Assembly: GCF_030506285.1 (NCBI RefSeq)
Contig: NZ_CP119422.1
Coordinates: 6,001,501 to 6,065,500, forward strand
Source: Catalinimonas niigatensis
GTDB taxonomy: Bacteria; Bacteroidota; Bacteroidia; Cytophagales; Cyclobacteriaceae
Direction of reading: 5' to 3'
Length of the DNA: 64,000 nt
Part shown: positions 20,901-29,279 of the stretch, one piece after another
Layout of the letters: every line of letters starts with the position of its first letter
How positions within the stretch are numbered: the stretch's first letter is position 1
Position numbers and translations under genes: made by a program
The notes under the pieces: model-generated
Database searches by the model: none
What the model saw: the letters and a program-made list of their open reading frames with translations, nothing else
What the model was told of the DNA's origin: nothing

Positions 20901-23900
20901 CCACACTTCCAGATAAAAGCTGTGCTGTAATAGATCCGTTTGGATTTTTGCAATTGGTATTTCTGGTAACTGTAGGAGTAGGACTTAGTTCAGGCAAATC
21001 CAAAGTCATGTCAATGGTTTTGATTTCAGGACAGCCTGTAAGAAGATTGGTGATGGTTACTTTGTAACGAATGGGTTTTAAATTGGTCGCAGTATCTCCG
21101 ATAGCCAAAACCCCTGGTTGCTGTTCATCTTCCCATTCAATTTTATATTGAGTTTCATCAATGGCAGCACCATTGATCAATACCCTGGCGATACCATCAG
21201 CCGTACCGGGAATACATGATGATACCGGTTGAAGCTCTTCCAATGTGACTACTTGTGTATCCGGCCATTCTTCAAAGCGGAGAACAGTTACCGTATCAGC
21301 GTTTCCAAAACAACCGTAGTCGGTATTCTCTACCACTACCCGATAAGTACCGGCGTCTAATCCTGTCACCAGTGCATTAGTACCAATGATTTGGCCGGTG
21401 CTGATATCGGTCCAGGTGAAAGCATAACTGGAAGCTGGAAATGGTGTATCATCAGGCGCTACTACTTCTATTTCTCCATTATTGGAAGAGACCTCCCCGG
21501 GGCATTTTCTGTTGTCTCTGAGCTTCACGGCTTTCACCTCAAAAGGGAGAGGATTTACTGCTTTGCTGATGATGGTAGGCGTATCATCGCACTCACGGAT
21601 GGTACCATTGAGCTTAGTCAGAGGATAGAAAGCTGAATTGGTCATCGGAGCGCCAGTGCTATCGTTTTGTCCAATATCATTTAAAGATACAAATAAAGTG
21701 AATGCTCCTCTGAGGGCATTGACCATAAAAGTCGTATCAACCTTCTGGTTTATCTTTATGCCACCAAGTACATCAATATAGACCGTTTCTAGGTAAGGAC
21801 TTTCATCGGCATCACTGTAAGAGTTGGTAGGATTTGCCCCATAAAAGGAAATAGGAACAGGTTTAGCAATGGCCTGACTTCCGTTGTTTTGGAATACCAC
21901 TCTTACCTGAAATTGGTTGTCCGGGCATACCGGAGGAGTGATCACTACGCCATCATCAGCAAAGTCCAGCTTGGGCGAAGGGAAAGTCAGTTGCCCACAA
22001 TAGCTAATCTTCGGTGATTGGTTCAAAAATTTGTTTAAAGAGAAAGATGCAGGTGCATTAGGATCATTACAGATTTGCGCAAAGTTTACATGATGTGACT
22101 GCTGGTATCTGGGAACAGTTAGGTTATCATTGATATTGACATTGAAATAATTGGACTGATTCCAAAGGGAACGGGAAGGCACCCAATAGTTTCCTCCCGA
22201 CGCTTTGTAAGCCCTGATAAAACCATTGGTACGGGTGCCACTGGTAGCAGGGCTTTGGCCAAATACATTTTGAGCTTGTCCACAAGAAACAATGATCTCC
22301 GTTTCTCCATCTCCATCTACATCCGCTACAATAGGATAATCTGCCTGAGTCTGTGAACTACAGAATGTACCTGAAATCTGATTATTTAAGGGTTTACCTG
22401 TAATACCATCTATAATATACAGGTCTATTTCATCCCGGTATACAATTTCAGATGAGCCATCTCCATCAAAGTCAAATACAGTAGTCCCGGTAACACCCGA
22501 AGATGATTCCCAAAAATCTTCATGATTGGCCCATTTCAGTGTAAAATCACTTTCTAAGGCGTATAAAGATGAGCCTGACATAAAGGTGGCTTCCAATTGC
22601 CCGTCTTTGTCAATGTCAGCGATGTTGATGTTTCCCAAGCCTCTGCGCCAATAACAAGTTTCACCATTGTCACAGGAGTTTCCATTCGTATCTCTAAAAT
22701 CTCCTCTTAGATTGAAAGGTGCTGTTGGAATAGTATTAGCAAGTCTTGTTACTGTAAAAGTTTTGACAGAATTATTGGCCAAATCCCAAAGGAAAGCAGT
22801 AGTTGGTCCATTGATACCTCCATTGGCTCCACCAATGATAACATCTAGATTTCCATCCAGATTGTAATCTACTACAGCAGTTTGACTAAAAGTTTGATTT
22901 CCATAGTCAGCATCCGCAGGGAAGTAGCCACCATAACCCGCAGGTTTAGTAGTTGCATTATTCATATTTAGAGCCTCTGTCAGGCTGTTACCGGCAGTAC
23001 CTCCTGTATTCAGGATATTAACAGTATAAATAATGTGACCTACCACCAGTTCCAGTCCGGGAGCAGGGAGCATATTAATGGCTACAGGAACAGGATTAAG
23101 ATGATCCTGCCAGTTATTTCCAGAGGGATACATGGTACTACCGTGGCTACCTTTGACTAAGAGTGTTCCAGTCTCCGCATCTCTGATTTCATTCACATAA
23201 TATAACTCAGCTTTACCATCCTGGTTAAAATCAGCGAGACCTAAAGGTCTGCCGAAGCCAGTAAAAGTGCTGGTAGCAGTCCACTTTAGGGTAAGATTAT
23301 GCTCATATACCCGAATGACGCCTGCTAAGTCAATGGTAAAAATTTCTCCGAACCCATCCCCATCCACATCAGCTACTGCAGGATAAGCAAAGACTTGCCC
23401 ATTCTTTACTCTAACTCTACGAATAGTTGTACCATCGCGTCCATCCAGAATGTATAGCCAACCGGTTTCACTATTCATGGTTATTACTTCAGGATATCCA
23501 TCCTGGTCCAGGTCAGCCACACTGGGCATACCAAGCGCACCACTCGTGGGATTAGGTGAAACTTCTGAGTCCCAGGCCTTTTCAATCTCAAATACGTTTC
23601 CGACGGGTTGGGCTTCACAATCAGGTTTGATGGTGATGTAATCATTAGGATTATTGGGGTCGTTAAGACAGTCTCCATCATAATAGTCAAAGAAACCGTC
23701 TCCGTCATCATCTACGCCATTTCCGCAGTCTGTTTCAATATTACAGTCAAAACCTAGCAGATCACATTGTGCTGCGGGGTCGGCGCAGTCAATTAAGTCA
23801 TTACCATCATCATCAATTCCGTTTCCACAAATTTCATCTGTTGTTGTTTGAGCCTGTGCTGTAAGGGCAAAAAGGCTGAACAAGAATGAAAAGCATATTA

Positions 23901-23919
23901 ATTTGTATGTGTGTTTCAT
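14944..23919 (-). CDS. Giant SprB-like surface adhesin with type IX secretion C-terminal domain
   Basis: The 2991-residue protein starts with a signal peptide (ends near LTAQAQ). Two Asp-rich cysteine motifs follow (CGNGIDDDGND, CGNGVDDDGDG), then at residues 135-545 seven FG-GAP-like calcium motifs of the type DxDxDGxxE, suggesting a beta-propeller. A CARDB-like linker leads to 22 repeats of about 95 residues from about 805 to 2895, each with a Cys-(x)-NGxI opening and a LxxGxYxVxVxxxxTxC closing, as in SprB repeats. The last 95 residues (GVSPNGDGKNDRF, then YNRTG and LPEGTYYYIV) form the gliding-motility-associated CHU_C/type B sorting domain. It is probably exported by type IX secretion and displayed on the cell surface for adhesion or gliding. 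The SprF-like partner follows. Confidence 0.93.
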   Translation of the reverse strand: MKHTYKLICFSFLFSLFALTAQAQTTTDEICGNGIDDDGNDLIDCADPAAQCDLLGFDCNIETDCGNGVDDDGDGFFDYYDGDCLNDPNNPNDYITIKPDCEAQPVGNVFEIEKAWDSEVSPNPTSGALGMPSVADLDQDGYPEVITMNSETGWLYILDGRDGTTIRRVRVKNGQVFAYPAVADVDGDGFGEIFTIDLAGVIRVYEHNLTLKWTATSTFTGFGRPLGLADFNQDGKAELYYVNEIRDAETGTLLVKGSHGSTMYPSGNNWQDHLNPVPVAINMLPAPGLELVVGHIIYTVNILNTGGTAGNSLTEALNMNNATTKPAGYGGYFPADADYGNQTFSQTAVVDYNLDGNLDVIIGGANGGINGPTTAFLWDLANNSVKTFTVTRLANTIPTAPFNLRGDFRDTNGNSCDNGETCYWRRGLGNINIADIDKDGQLEATFMSGSSLYALESDFTLKWANHEDFWESSSGVTGTTVFDFDGDGSSEIVYRDEIDLYIIDGITGKPLNNQISGTFCSSQTQADYPIVADVDGDGETEIIVSCGQAQNVFGQSPATSGTRTNGFIRAYKASGGNYWVPSRSLWNQSNYFNVNINDNLTVPRYQQSHHVNFAQICNDPNAPASFSLNKFLNQSPKISYCGQLTFPSPKLDFADDGVVITPPVCPDNQFQVRVVFQNNGSQAIAKPVPISFYGANPTNSYSDADESPYLETVYIDVLGGIKINQKVDTTFMVNALRGAFTLFVSLNDIGQNDSTGAPMTNSAFYPLTKLNGTIRECDDTPTIISKAVNPLPFEVKAVKLRDNRKCPGEVSSNNGEIEVVAPDDTPFPASSYAFTWTDISTGQIIGTNALVTGLDAGTYRVVVENTDYGCFGNADTVTVLRFEEWPDTQVVTLEELQPVSSCIPGTADGIARVLINGAAIDETQYKIEWEDEQQPGVLAIGDTATNLKPIRYKVTITNLLTGCPEIKTIDMTLDLPELSPTPTVTRNTNCKNPNGSITAQLLSGSVADYDYMLIQLSPAPQDTLYSTNPSFNNLAAGLYELRAYNPTSQCGRYSDGVEVEIVDQKAIDDLTVEQVKPQTACVAPYNGQLRAVIANSNQYSFVWYLGTVTTGPTAVVVGNSALTPDTLSTNLTDGIYTVVVTHQSSGCSTSAQIQLEEDIDYPEVEDDNINILSHQTICTPANGRVQISVGSANETTGYIFSVIRNGSTLATNETGLFTGLEAGTYSIEVQNKNTNCVAINTPTFAIDENTAFGDVPYTLKHQTSCSPAFADASITLNLPSDLNDYIIEWFEGTDTQTALATQPVHADTLKNVVADDYTVNIFNKATKCDTTFTITTLEDRSDNYKDEITIHNVDITHLTNCNPNPLNGAITATLVQSALGSIPDEDNYTFIWYKGSKQDVENGNATIISGENKITIDELDEGIYSVTAVRNTDGCEAIGIAEAEVLDHRNYPKPDINIQIVEQSSCDDNNPNGKLEADVAGVTENFIFNWRRNDGTGTLIDVALNTPVAENLRVGEYVLQVINETTNCAIDTIITLDDNIARGDDIELVLSSSPVDQCDPNNGTIEVTDVIVKGTNTSSQDDYLYDLYRIIVPGTDSVLVSSGNGPVIIGLSEGDYSIIATNDTTSCNSFAWPVTITRDPALDINFSFDEDEQSLCSPPNGRLEVIFPVGIDPNDYTYQWYIGQDITYAISGRTSSVLSDVRAETYTVAVTSNDTKCTTIKSWAVPPGANLLPIPDTDVNIIASNSCEPYDGIIEALVDEDILLTGDYFNEGYTQDDFFFYWFEGTTILRENVNSEFDHPDNYKPIQEPTTTDNLSTITGLKPGTYTVIIVDVKDGVDGYKCRSTSKHTYVVPAIAQKPDVVDVSVTHNSKCGTIGGGEISVEVNKKTGDVTVNNGFTFYWFNADAAGDLNTADFEETITAAPYRSSQTALLEGDYTVVIVDETTGCDTTIYETIEEISVPPGIDGIDVIAQRDCHDEPGSITVTSLVNSLDLADHDFYWYTEADYAAGTPTEFKNSGTAADWTWDDLNAGVYYVVAQNRETTCLSFPKQVTVDDDRHFPTISSFVKEPNTRCDGTGDGSITINLSDSPMPDPSENFDVTWTSTVVGFITVNDLNVTSSTLSNLLPGRYDYTITNGDTHCPYSGYFIIEDDPLEPKLLADAHDIVHITSCQNEGEITINQVEFDGNNVNVPDADFTFEWRFGTNDVTGANAFNDLVNNHGVSNNGHSITNLPAGFYFVWVRHANGCISERSKMFEIKDDSRQPIIDTNFQIDDILCDGVPDGEIEIKALEDRRSLPVNGYRFTWFDEGGNPIQQDNNVTVSKIVNLQVGSYSVEVLNNDTQCSNTRNYEIKGRLILPVLTVTKIADQSYCYGNGEAEVTTVALRGSTLNLSDFEYHWYENDLTTAIASPLYGLSLDSLSADSLIAGTYFVKAVNPATGCETLPVQFIIEDLSEPLIVVLDDISGPIIACDPTNFPEGEIEIEVRNSTNVITSWHAGSTISDPADSIAGFNNSFEIENLVPGTYTVWVQDTLTGCSTTRTYTIEGIEVPVVVSTSAKNFSSCIQPDGMIAANINGGSGDYIITWYSGSGTNMQQISSANNSTSIDGLTNGTYTVVVQDRLEPYCQESKAEVVIEDSRGKEIMVEVNNDFQMTNCDETVPNGQLSVAVSGELSRYNFFWYTGTNTNGKPIATGPVIAKLVPGEYTVLARDKVTGCISRAFTGEVIALPDTTIIPAPVVSTTPVTRCDSPNGTATAILDSAFVDPDVDYRFTWYNEKGEEVFSSSRSNTANFLAAGNYTVIATNVLSGCSSESASLTVGEDIYVPEFEIITTPSTCLEANGTIRLDFVESIKIVDIEWITPDGFATGFYLVNQPTGMYEVTITDDKGCKHTKTAEIKSNIHVYNGVSPNGDGKNDRFIISCIEQYDENVVRIYNRTGAIVYENFKYDNDLIFFEGYGNRGLYIGGAKLPEGTYYYIVDKKNGEEPVSGYLELLR
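15240..21510 (-). repeat. 22 degenerate SprB-type coding repeats, about 290 bp each
   Basis: By eye I count 22 units opening with a cysteine and an NGxI/V-like turn. Examples in order are CKNPNGSITA, CTPANGRVQI, CSPPNGRLEV, CQNEGEITI, CIQPDGMIAA and CDSPNGTATA. Each is followed by a YxFxW strand and a LxxGxYxV strand. The units differ strongly at the sequence level, so the array is old and should be stable against slippage. Unit boundaries are approximate. Confidence 0.75.
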
Positions 23920-24226
23920 AATGGTCAGGTATTTAAGAACAGGGGATACCTACTCACTCGATACAATAACTGATGTAAAGAAAGCCATTTGCTCTATACT
24001 ATTAAGTCAATTTGTTATTGGAATATTACAATGTAAATTATTTGCAAATTCCAGGGGTGATTTGTATTAAACTGATAATTAAGCAAGAAAAAGGTAAAGG
24101 AATACTGAAAATGATGTAATAAAGAAAAGAAGGCTAAGCTATATTATAAGAGACTTGGTACAAAAATAGATAGGTGAAATGATAAGTGAAGAAGATGTTT
24201 GGTGATTCTAGTCTATTACTCAATAA
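23920..24226. other. Divergent intergenic region
   Basis: About 300 AT-rich bases between the start of the giant surface protein and the beta-barrel gene. It must hold both promoters. I see no clear TAnnTTTG element at a convincing distance, no RNA and no repeat. Confidence 0.45.
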
Positions 24227-24295
24227 GTGAGTGAGAAACACGCTCTACATCTTTTGATAGCAGTCAAAATCATAGAGATACTTAAATCAGTTACA

Positions 24296-25057
24296 TTGAA
24301 AAAAATAGTACTTTTTATCTTATTATTCCAGTTACAATCAGCTTACGGGCAGGTACTGAGAATGGGACCCAAAGCAGGAGTTCAAACTTCCAGGGCGGTG
24401 TATGATGACAAAGATTTTTATGAGCTGATGCAAAGCAAGTATGGATTGGGATATCATACGGGTCTGGTGATGAATGTGAAGGTAAGTGAATTGATATCTC
24501 TTCAATCCGAATTATTATATAATCAGGTAATTAAAAGACTAAAAGGCAATGGTACTAGTCAATTTAACCAGGAAAAGTACAAGTTTGTCACTTTACCGAT
24601 ACTCCTGAGAGTATCTCATACCTTAGGTCTTAATCAGGTTTATTTTAATGCAGGCCCTAATATTTCCTATTGGTTGGGAGGTACAGGACGTTTAAGAACC
24701 GGTGAACTAGCGGAGTATAATCTGGATGAATTAGCCTACACTATTTCATTTGATGAGACAAAGGATGATATGGATGTGATGGTAGTTTCTCATCCAAATC
24801 GTATTCTTTTAGGGCTGGATTTAGGCCTGGGTTGTATGCTTCCTATGGGTAAAAATCATCTGATGCTGGATTTACGTTACACCTTAGGCCATACAAACAT
24901 GGCAAAACCAGAAACTTCGTACATCAATATCCCAGGTTTTGTAGATAATTTGAATTACTCCAATGATGTATTAAGCTTTTCCTGCGCATATCTGATTGAC
25001 TTTGATTTCTTTACCTTAAGTACCAAGGGAAAAACAATAAGTAACAAGAAGAAATAA
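24296..25057 (+). CDS. Outer-membrane beta-barrel (PorT-like) protein
   Basis: The protein has about 254 residues. I prefer a TTG start at 24296, which places a standard signal peptide (KKIVLFILLFQLQSAYGQ) at the N terminus. A GTG at 24227 is also in frame but would add 23 residues ahead of the signal. The mature part opens with GPKAGVQTS, followed by alternating amphipathic strands (LISLQSELLYNQ, KFVTLPILLRV, VYFNAGPNISYWLGG, MLDLRYTLGH) typical of PorT-type porin-family barrels in Bacteroidota. The function is unknown. It ends one base from the convergent hydrolase gene. Confidence 0.8.
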   Translation: MKKIVLFILLFQLQSAYGQVLRMGPKAGVQTSRAVYDDKDFYELMQSKYGLGYHTGLVMNVKVSELISLQSELLYNQVIKRLKGNGTSQFNQEKYKFVTLPILLRVSHTLGLNQVYFNAGPNISYWLGGTGRLRTGELAEYNLDELAYTISFDETKDDMDVMVVSHPNRILLGLDLGLGCMLPMGKNHLMLDLRYTLGHTNMAKPETSYINIPGFVDNLNYSNDVLSFSCAYLIDFDFFTLSTKGKTISNKKK

Positions 25058-25058
25058 C

Positions 25059-25868
25059 TCAGAAATTAAAGTTTTTCTCTCTTGCTACATCTTCAATGAG
25101 GGTATTGTGCCCTTTGTCAAGTATGAAAAGTTCATAGCTCTTTACTTGTCTGATCAAGGGAGAGATGCTTTTTTCTGTAATAATCCTGTCATATTTGCCT
25201 AAATAAACCTTCATCGGAATTTCAAAGATATTTAATTTTTGGGCTACCTTTTTGACATCAGGTTTGATTTTTCTGTAAGTTAGCCAGGTACAGTACACTT
25301 TCTTTCTTTTGCTGACACTGTTCATTTGGAATTTAGCGAACCTGATAATGCCCTTATCCAATATTTTAACCTTCCCAAAAAAACTTACTGCTTGTAAAAA
25401 AATCCCAGGGTGAGTAATGGTATATTTGAACAATACTCTTGCCCAGTAAGGGTAAGTAGCCATATTATACCAGAAATTAGTTTCTATACCATCAGGAGCA
25501 ATGAGTAGCAACTTCTCTATCCGAACTTCTGAATGTTCAACTAAACTCATTACAATTTTACCTCCCATGCTATACCCACATAGACTGATGGAGTCAATTT
25601 TTTGAGCAGAGAGCCAGGCATCAATGATTGCAGAAAGTTTTTTTGGAGAAATTGCTGTATCACAATCCCGGCATTCGCTTTTTCCATGATGAAAGAGGTC
25701 AAATGCATATACGGTATAAAGGGATGAGAGTCTTTCGGCTAGGGATTTAAAAAAATGTGCATCTTGTCCAAATCCATGAAAGCAAATAAGTGTTTTTACT
25801 CCGCTTCCATATTTATAATAGTGTAAAATACTATCTTTGTGTCTAAAAAATTCACTTTTCAAAATCAT
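25059..25868 (-). CDS. Alpha/beta hydrolase
   Basis: The 269-residue protein has the oxyanion HGFGQ motif near residue 31, the nucleophile elbow GYSMGG with Ser100, an Asp in the LGKYDRI segment, and His in KGHNTL near the C terminus. It therefore has a complete Ser-Asp-His triad. There is no signal peptide, so it is probably cytosolic. Members include esterases, lipases and C-C hydrolases; the substrate cannot be told. The gene is monocistronic and diverges from the TetR efflux operon. Confidence 0.88.
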   Translation of the reverse strand: MILKSEFFRHKDSILHYYKYGSGVKTLICFHGFGQDAHFFKSLAERLSSLYTVYAFDLFHHGKSECRDCDTAISPKKLSAIIDAWLSAQKIDSISLCGYSMGGKIVMSLVEHSEVRIEKLLLIAPDGIETNFWYNMATYPYWARVLFKYTITHPGIFLQAVSFFGKVKILDKGIIRFAKFQMNSVSKRKKVYCTWLTYRKIKPDVKKVAQKLNIFEIPMKVYLGKYDRIITEKSISPLIRQVKSYELFILDKGHNTLIEDVAREKNFNF

Positions 25869-26041
25869 GAATTTAAACAGTAATCACTTCAATGAATGAA
25901 TTTTCAATTAGCCTAAAAATTTTTTCAAAAAAAATGAATCAATAGCGAACTTCCGTAAAACCTTCACGTTAGACGCCTTAGAAACTATAAAAAATATTTC
26001 AGTTTCCTAAGTTACTATTATTATTTATTGTATTCATAAGT

Positions 26042-26644
26042 GTGGAGAGCAAAGAACAAATTGCACAAGCTGCGGAAGATTTATTTTTGACGTATGGTGT
26101 CAGAAGTGTGACCATGGATGATATTTCAAAAAAGTTAGCGATATCAAAAAAAACTATTTATCAGCATTACCGAGATAAGGATGAGATTGTCTGCCTGGTT
26201 ACTGAACGGGTAATGGAAAGAGAGGAAGAGCAGATCAATGAGATTAAACTACAGGCGAAAGATGTAATTCATGAATTGCTTTTGTTATCGAAATATATAA
26301 GAGCCCACGGCCAAAGTGTAAACCCTTCCGTTCTTTTTGACTTACAGCGCTATCATAGAAGTGCCTGGGAGATTTATCTGAAATTTAAGGAGAACGTATT
26401 TCTGTACTCATTGATAGGTACTCTCAACAAAGGTAAAGAAATGGGGTATATCAGAGAAGGCGTGGATGTAGAAATCTTGTCCTTATTGCGGTTGGAGGAA
26501 ATTCAGATGGCTTACGATCCTGATGTTTTCCCAAGAGACAAGTTTAATTTTCAGGAAGTGCAGGTACAGTTATTTGATCATTTTGTACATGGTATATTGA
26601 CTAGCAAAGGTTTGGAGACTTTAAAACTTTATAAAGAAAAATAG
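26042..26644 (+). CDS. TetR/AcrR-family transcriptional regulator of the efflux operon
   Basis: The 200-residue protein has a classic N-terminal TetR helix-turn-helix (residues 5-50, with VTMDDISKKLAISKKTIYQHY). The C-terminal helical ligand-binding domain is divergent. A GTG start at 26042 gives the expected length before the first helix. It is the first gene of an operon with TolC-, adaptor- and RND-type genes (gap of 7 bases). Such regulators usually repress their own operon and let go on binding a pump substrate, so self-regulation is a reasonable inference. Confidence 0.92.
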   Translation: MESKEQIAQAAEDLFLTYGVRSVTMDDISKKLAISKKTIYQHYRDKDEIVCLVTERVMEREEEQINEIKLQAKDVIHELLLLSKYIRAHGQSVNPSVLFDLQRYHRSAWEIYLKFKENVFLYSLIGTLNKGKEMGYIREGVDVEILSLLRLEEIQMAYDPDVFPRDKFNFQEVQVQLFDHFVHGILTSKGLETLKLYKEK

Positions 26645-26651
26645 AATACAA

Positions 26652-28046
26652 ATGAAATTTACATTCCTTCTCACTTTTTTGAGCTTATATATTTGTATTA
26701 CAACTACCTTATATGCTCAGCAGTCTGATAATGTCAGGGCCGAACAAGTACAGGGAAAGATGACGCTAGAAGAATGTCTGGAATATGCTTACCAAAACAA
26801 CGCTACCCTTAAAAATGCAGCATTAGAACAAAATATTGCTAAAGCAGATGTTGGGGTAACCAAAGCAGATGGTTTGCCTCAGATTAATGGAAGTATCAGC
26901 TATAATAATAATGTTGCGATTCAGACACAGTTTTTACCTGCTGTCTTCTTTGCTGATGATCCTACTGAAGTACCAGCTGATGCTCCAGCTGTACCGGTGC
27001 AGTTTGGCGTGCAGCATACCAGTAATGCAGGAGCATCTATATCACAAATGATATTTGATGGCTCTTATTTTGTAGGTTTGAAAGCCGCCCGCACCTATGC
27101 TGATCTGATGCAAAAAAACTTCAATCAGACTAAAGTTGATCTTGCGGAGCAGGTAATGAAAGCGTACTATACTGTGTTGGTGAATGAAGAGCGTCAGAAA
27201 CTTATCAATAGTAATTTTAATCGCTTGGATACGCTACTGAATGAAACCAGAATTATGTATGAAAACGGATTTGTAGAAAAAATTGATGTAGATCGTATAA
27301 GAGTACAATTTAATAATGCCAAAACCGAGAGAGATAAGACAATTCGTTTGACAGAAGTAAGCTATCTACTCCTAAAATTTCAGATGGGAATGCCGATTGA
27401 TCAGGAAATTCTGTTGGCAGACAACATTGGTGACATTAACATGGATCTGGAAATAGAGGAAGAAGTTAATTTTGAATATTCTCATAGGATTGACTATGCC
27501 ACATTACAAATCAACAGGGAACTGGTAAGTTTAGATTTGAAAAATAATAGGGTTCAATACCTGCCTGGACTTACCGCCAACGCTTCTGTTGGATATAATA
27601 CGGGTGTTAATGATTTTGGAATGATTACTGATTTTAGTGACCAATGGTTTCAGTACGGTTTTTTTGGATTTAACTTAGACATTCCCATTTTTGATGGGCT
27701 GAGAAAGCACCATAGAATTCAAAAAAATCAGCTACAGCTTCAGCAGCTCGAAAATCAGACACGTCAACTGGAAAATAACATAGACTTGGAAATCGTACAG
27801 GCAAAAGTCAGTTTGCAAAATAGTGTGGAAACATTGGCAGTGCAGCAGGAAAATCTGGAGTTGGCAAGGTATGTTTTTGATGTTGCTAAAATCAAATTTC
27901 AGGAAGGAGTAGGCTCAAACCTGGAGGTGATTACGGCAGAAGATGAGTTGCAGACTGCAGAAACCAATTATTTTAGTGCGTTGTATGATGCACTTATTGC
28001 TAAAGTAGATCTGGAGAGAGCTTTAGGAAATCTTATAGAAAAGTAA
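26652..28046 (+). CDS. TolC-family outer-membrane efflux protein
   Basis: The 464-residue protein has a signal peptide (ends near TLYAQQ) and two outer-membrane efflux protein repeats rich in long coiled-coil helices. One opens with MTLEECLEYAYQNN and another helix has SVETLAVQQENLELARYVFDVAKIKFQEG. It would form a trimeric channel through the outer membrane and periplasm for the RND pump encoded downstream. It sits between the TetR gene and the adaptor gene with very short gaps. Confidence 0.94.
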   Translation: MKFTFLLTFLSLYICITTTLYAQQSDNVRAEQVQGKMTLEECLEYAYQNNATLKNAALEQNIAKADVGVTKADGLPQINGSISYNNNVAIQTQFLPAVFFADDPTEVPADAPAVPVQFGVQHTSNAGASISQMIFDGSYFVGLKAARTYADLMQKNFNQTKVDLAEQVMKAYYTVLVNEERQKLINSNFNRLDTLLNETRIMYENGFVEKIDVDRIRVQFNNAKTERDKTIRLTEVSYLLLKFQMGMPIDQEILLADNIGDINMDLEIEEEVNFEYSHRIDYATLQINRELVSLDLKNNRVQYLPGLTANASVGYNTGVNDFGMITDFSDQWFQYGFFGFNLDIPIFDGLRKHHRIQKNQLQLQQLENQTRQLENNIDLEIVQAKVSLQNSVETLAVQQENLELARYVFDVAKIKFQEGVGSNLEVITAEDELQTAETNYFSALYDALIAKVDLERALGNLIEK

Positions 28047-28070
28047 AAAATGATATTTCAACTTTTATAC

Positions 28071-29249
28071 ATGATGAACCGACTATTTATTTATCTGTTT
28101 ACCCTTGCTACTCTGGTAGTGACTGCCTGTAACCAACAGGAAGGGGTTGAAGCTAAAAAAAACCAACTGAAAGATTACCGGAATGAGGTCAAGGAATTGC
28201 AAAGCAAAATCGCAACTTTAGAAGAAGAAATTGCGACTGAAGACCCTGATTATGCTGTAGTGAACAAAAATGCTACGCTGGTCACTACTTTGCCAATCAA
28301 AACTGATACGTTCTCTCATTATATCAAAGTAAGTGGAAATGTAGCTTCTGATAAGAATGTAACTGTTAATGCGGAAGCATCAGCCGAAGTGTCACAAGTA
28401 AAAGTAAAGAAAGGAGATCAGGTAAGGAAAGGGCAGGTTTTGATAGTGCAGGATGCTGAAACAACCAGAAGAAACATAGCAGAATTAGAGACCTCTTTAG
28501 AATTAGCCAGTACCCGTTTTGAACGGCAGTCAAATCTGTGGGAGCAAGAAATAGGCACTGAAATGCAGTACCTGGAAGCTAAGAATAATATGGAGTCTAT
28601 AGAAAGAAGGCTGGCTTCAGCGCAATCACAGTTAAATAATTATATGGTAATCGCTCCTTTTAGTGGAACAATAGACCAGGTTTTTGTAAAAGAAGGAGAA
28701 GTTACTATGCCCGGCGTCCCTATATTAAGGCTTGTCAGCCTGGAAGATATGTATGTAGAGGCTGAGATTTCCGAAACCTATTTGGGTGAATTTAATCAGG
28801 GAGACCCCGTAACGGTGAGATTTCCTTCTTTAAATAAAAGTATTCAGGCAACCATTAGTTCTATTGGACAAGTCATCAATGAAAATAATAGAACGTTTGA
28901 AGTTCAGGTACAGATGCCTGAGGAAGCCAGTGTATTAAGGCCTAATTTATTGGCAGTTCTGGAAATCAAAAATTTTGAACAAGCCGATGCGGTTATCATT
29001 CCTACCAATCTTATTCAAAGTGATAATCGTGGCGACTATGTGTTTGTTGCTAAAGAAACAGAAAATGGCTTGGTCGCAGAAAAGAAACGTGTAGAAAGAG
29101 GCATGACATATGACAACCAAACCATGATAGTCACAGGTTTAGAGCAAGGTATCCTACTCATTGATGAGGGTGCCAGAGAAGTGGCCGAAGGAGCTTTTGT
29201 CAAAGTTAATGACCAAAACGAAGTAAGTACTGCTGTTTCTTCAAAATAA
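28071..29249 (+). CDS. RND efflux periplasmic adaptor (HlyD/MFP family) lipoprotein
   Basis: The protein has about 392 residues. Its signal has a lipobox ending VVTAC, so it is probably anchored by a lipid. A coiled-coil segment (residues 20-50) follows, then the biotinyl-lipoyl-like half (VNAEASAEVSQVKVKKGDQVRKGQVLI), a helical hairpin, the second lipoyl half (YMVIAPFSGTIDQVFVKEGE) and a beta-barrel domain. It links the inner-membrane RND pump to the TolC-like channel. The ATG pair at 28071/28074 is preferred over 28050 because it puts the signal at the N terminus. Confidence 0.93.
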   Translation: MMNRLFIYLFTLATLVVTACNQQEGVEAKKNQLKDYRNEVKELQSKIATLEEEIATEDPDYAVVNKNATLVTTLPIKTDTFSHYIKVSGNVASDKNVTVNAEASAEVSQVKVKKGDQVRKGQVLIVQDAETTRRNIAELETSLELASTRFERQSNLWEQEIGTEMQYLEAKNNMESIERRLASAQSQLNNYMVIAPFSGTIDQVFVKEGEVTMPGVPILRLVSLEDMYVEAEISETYLGEFNQGDPVTVRFPSLNKSIQATISSIGQVINENNRTFEVQVQMPEEASVLRPNLLAVLEIKNFEQADAVIIPTNLIQSDNRGDYVFVAKETENGLVAEKKRVERGMTYDNQTMIVTGLEQGILLIDEGAREVAEGAFVKVNDQNEVSTAVSSK

Positions 29250-29279
29250 TCTGTTTGCTCATTGTTTTAACAAATAAGC

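Noticed and set aside
14944-23919. Many open frames on the plus strand opposite the giant surface-protein gene
   Set aside because: They are shadows of the repeated coding sequence, with no ribosome binding sites and no protein-like composition.
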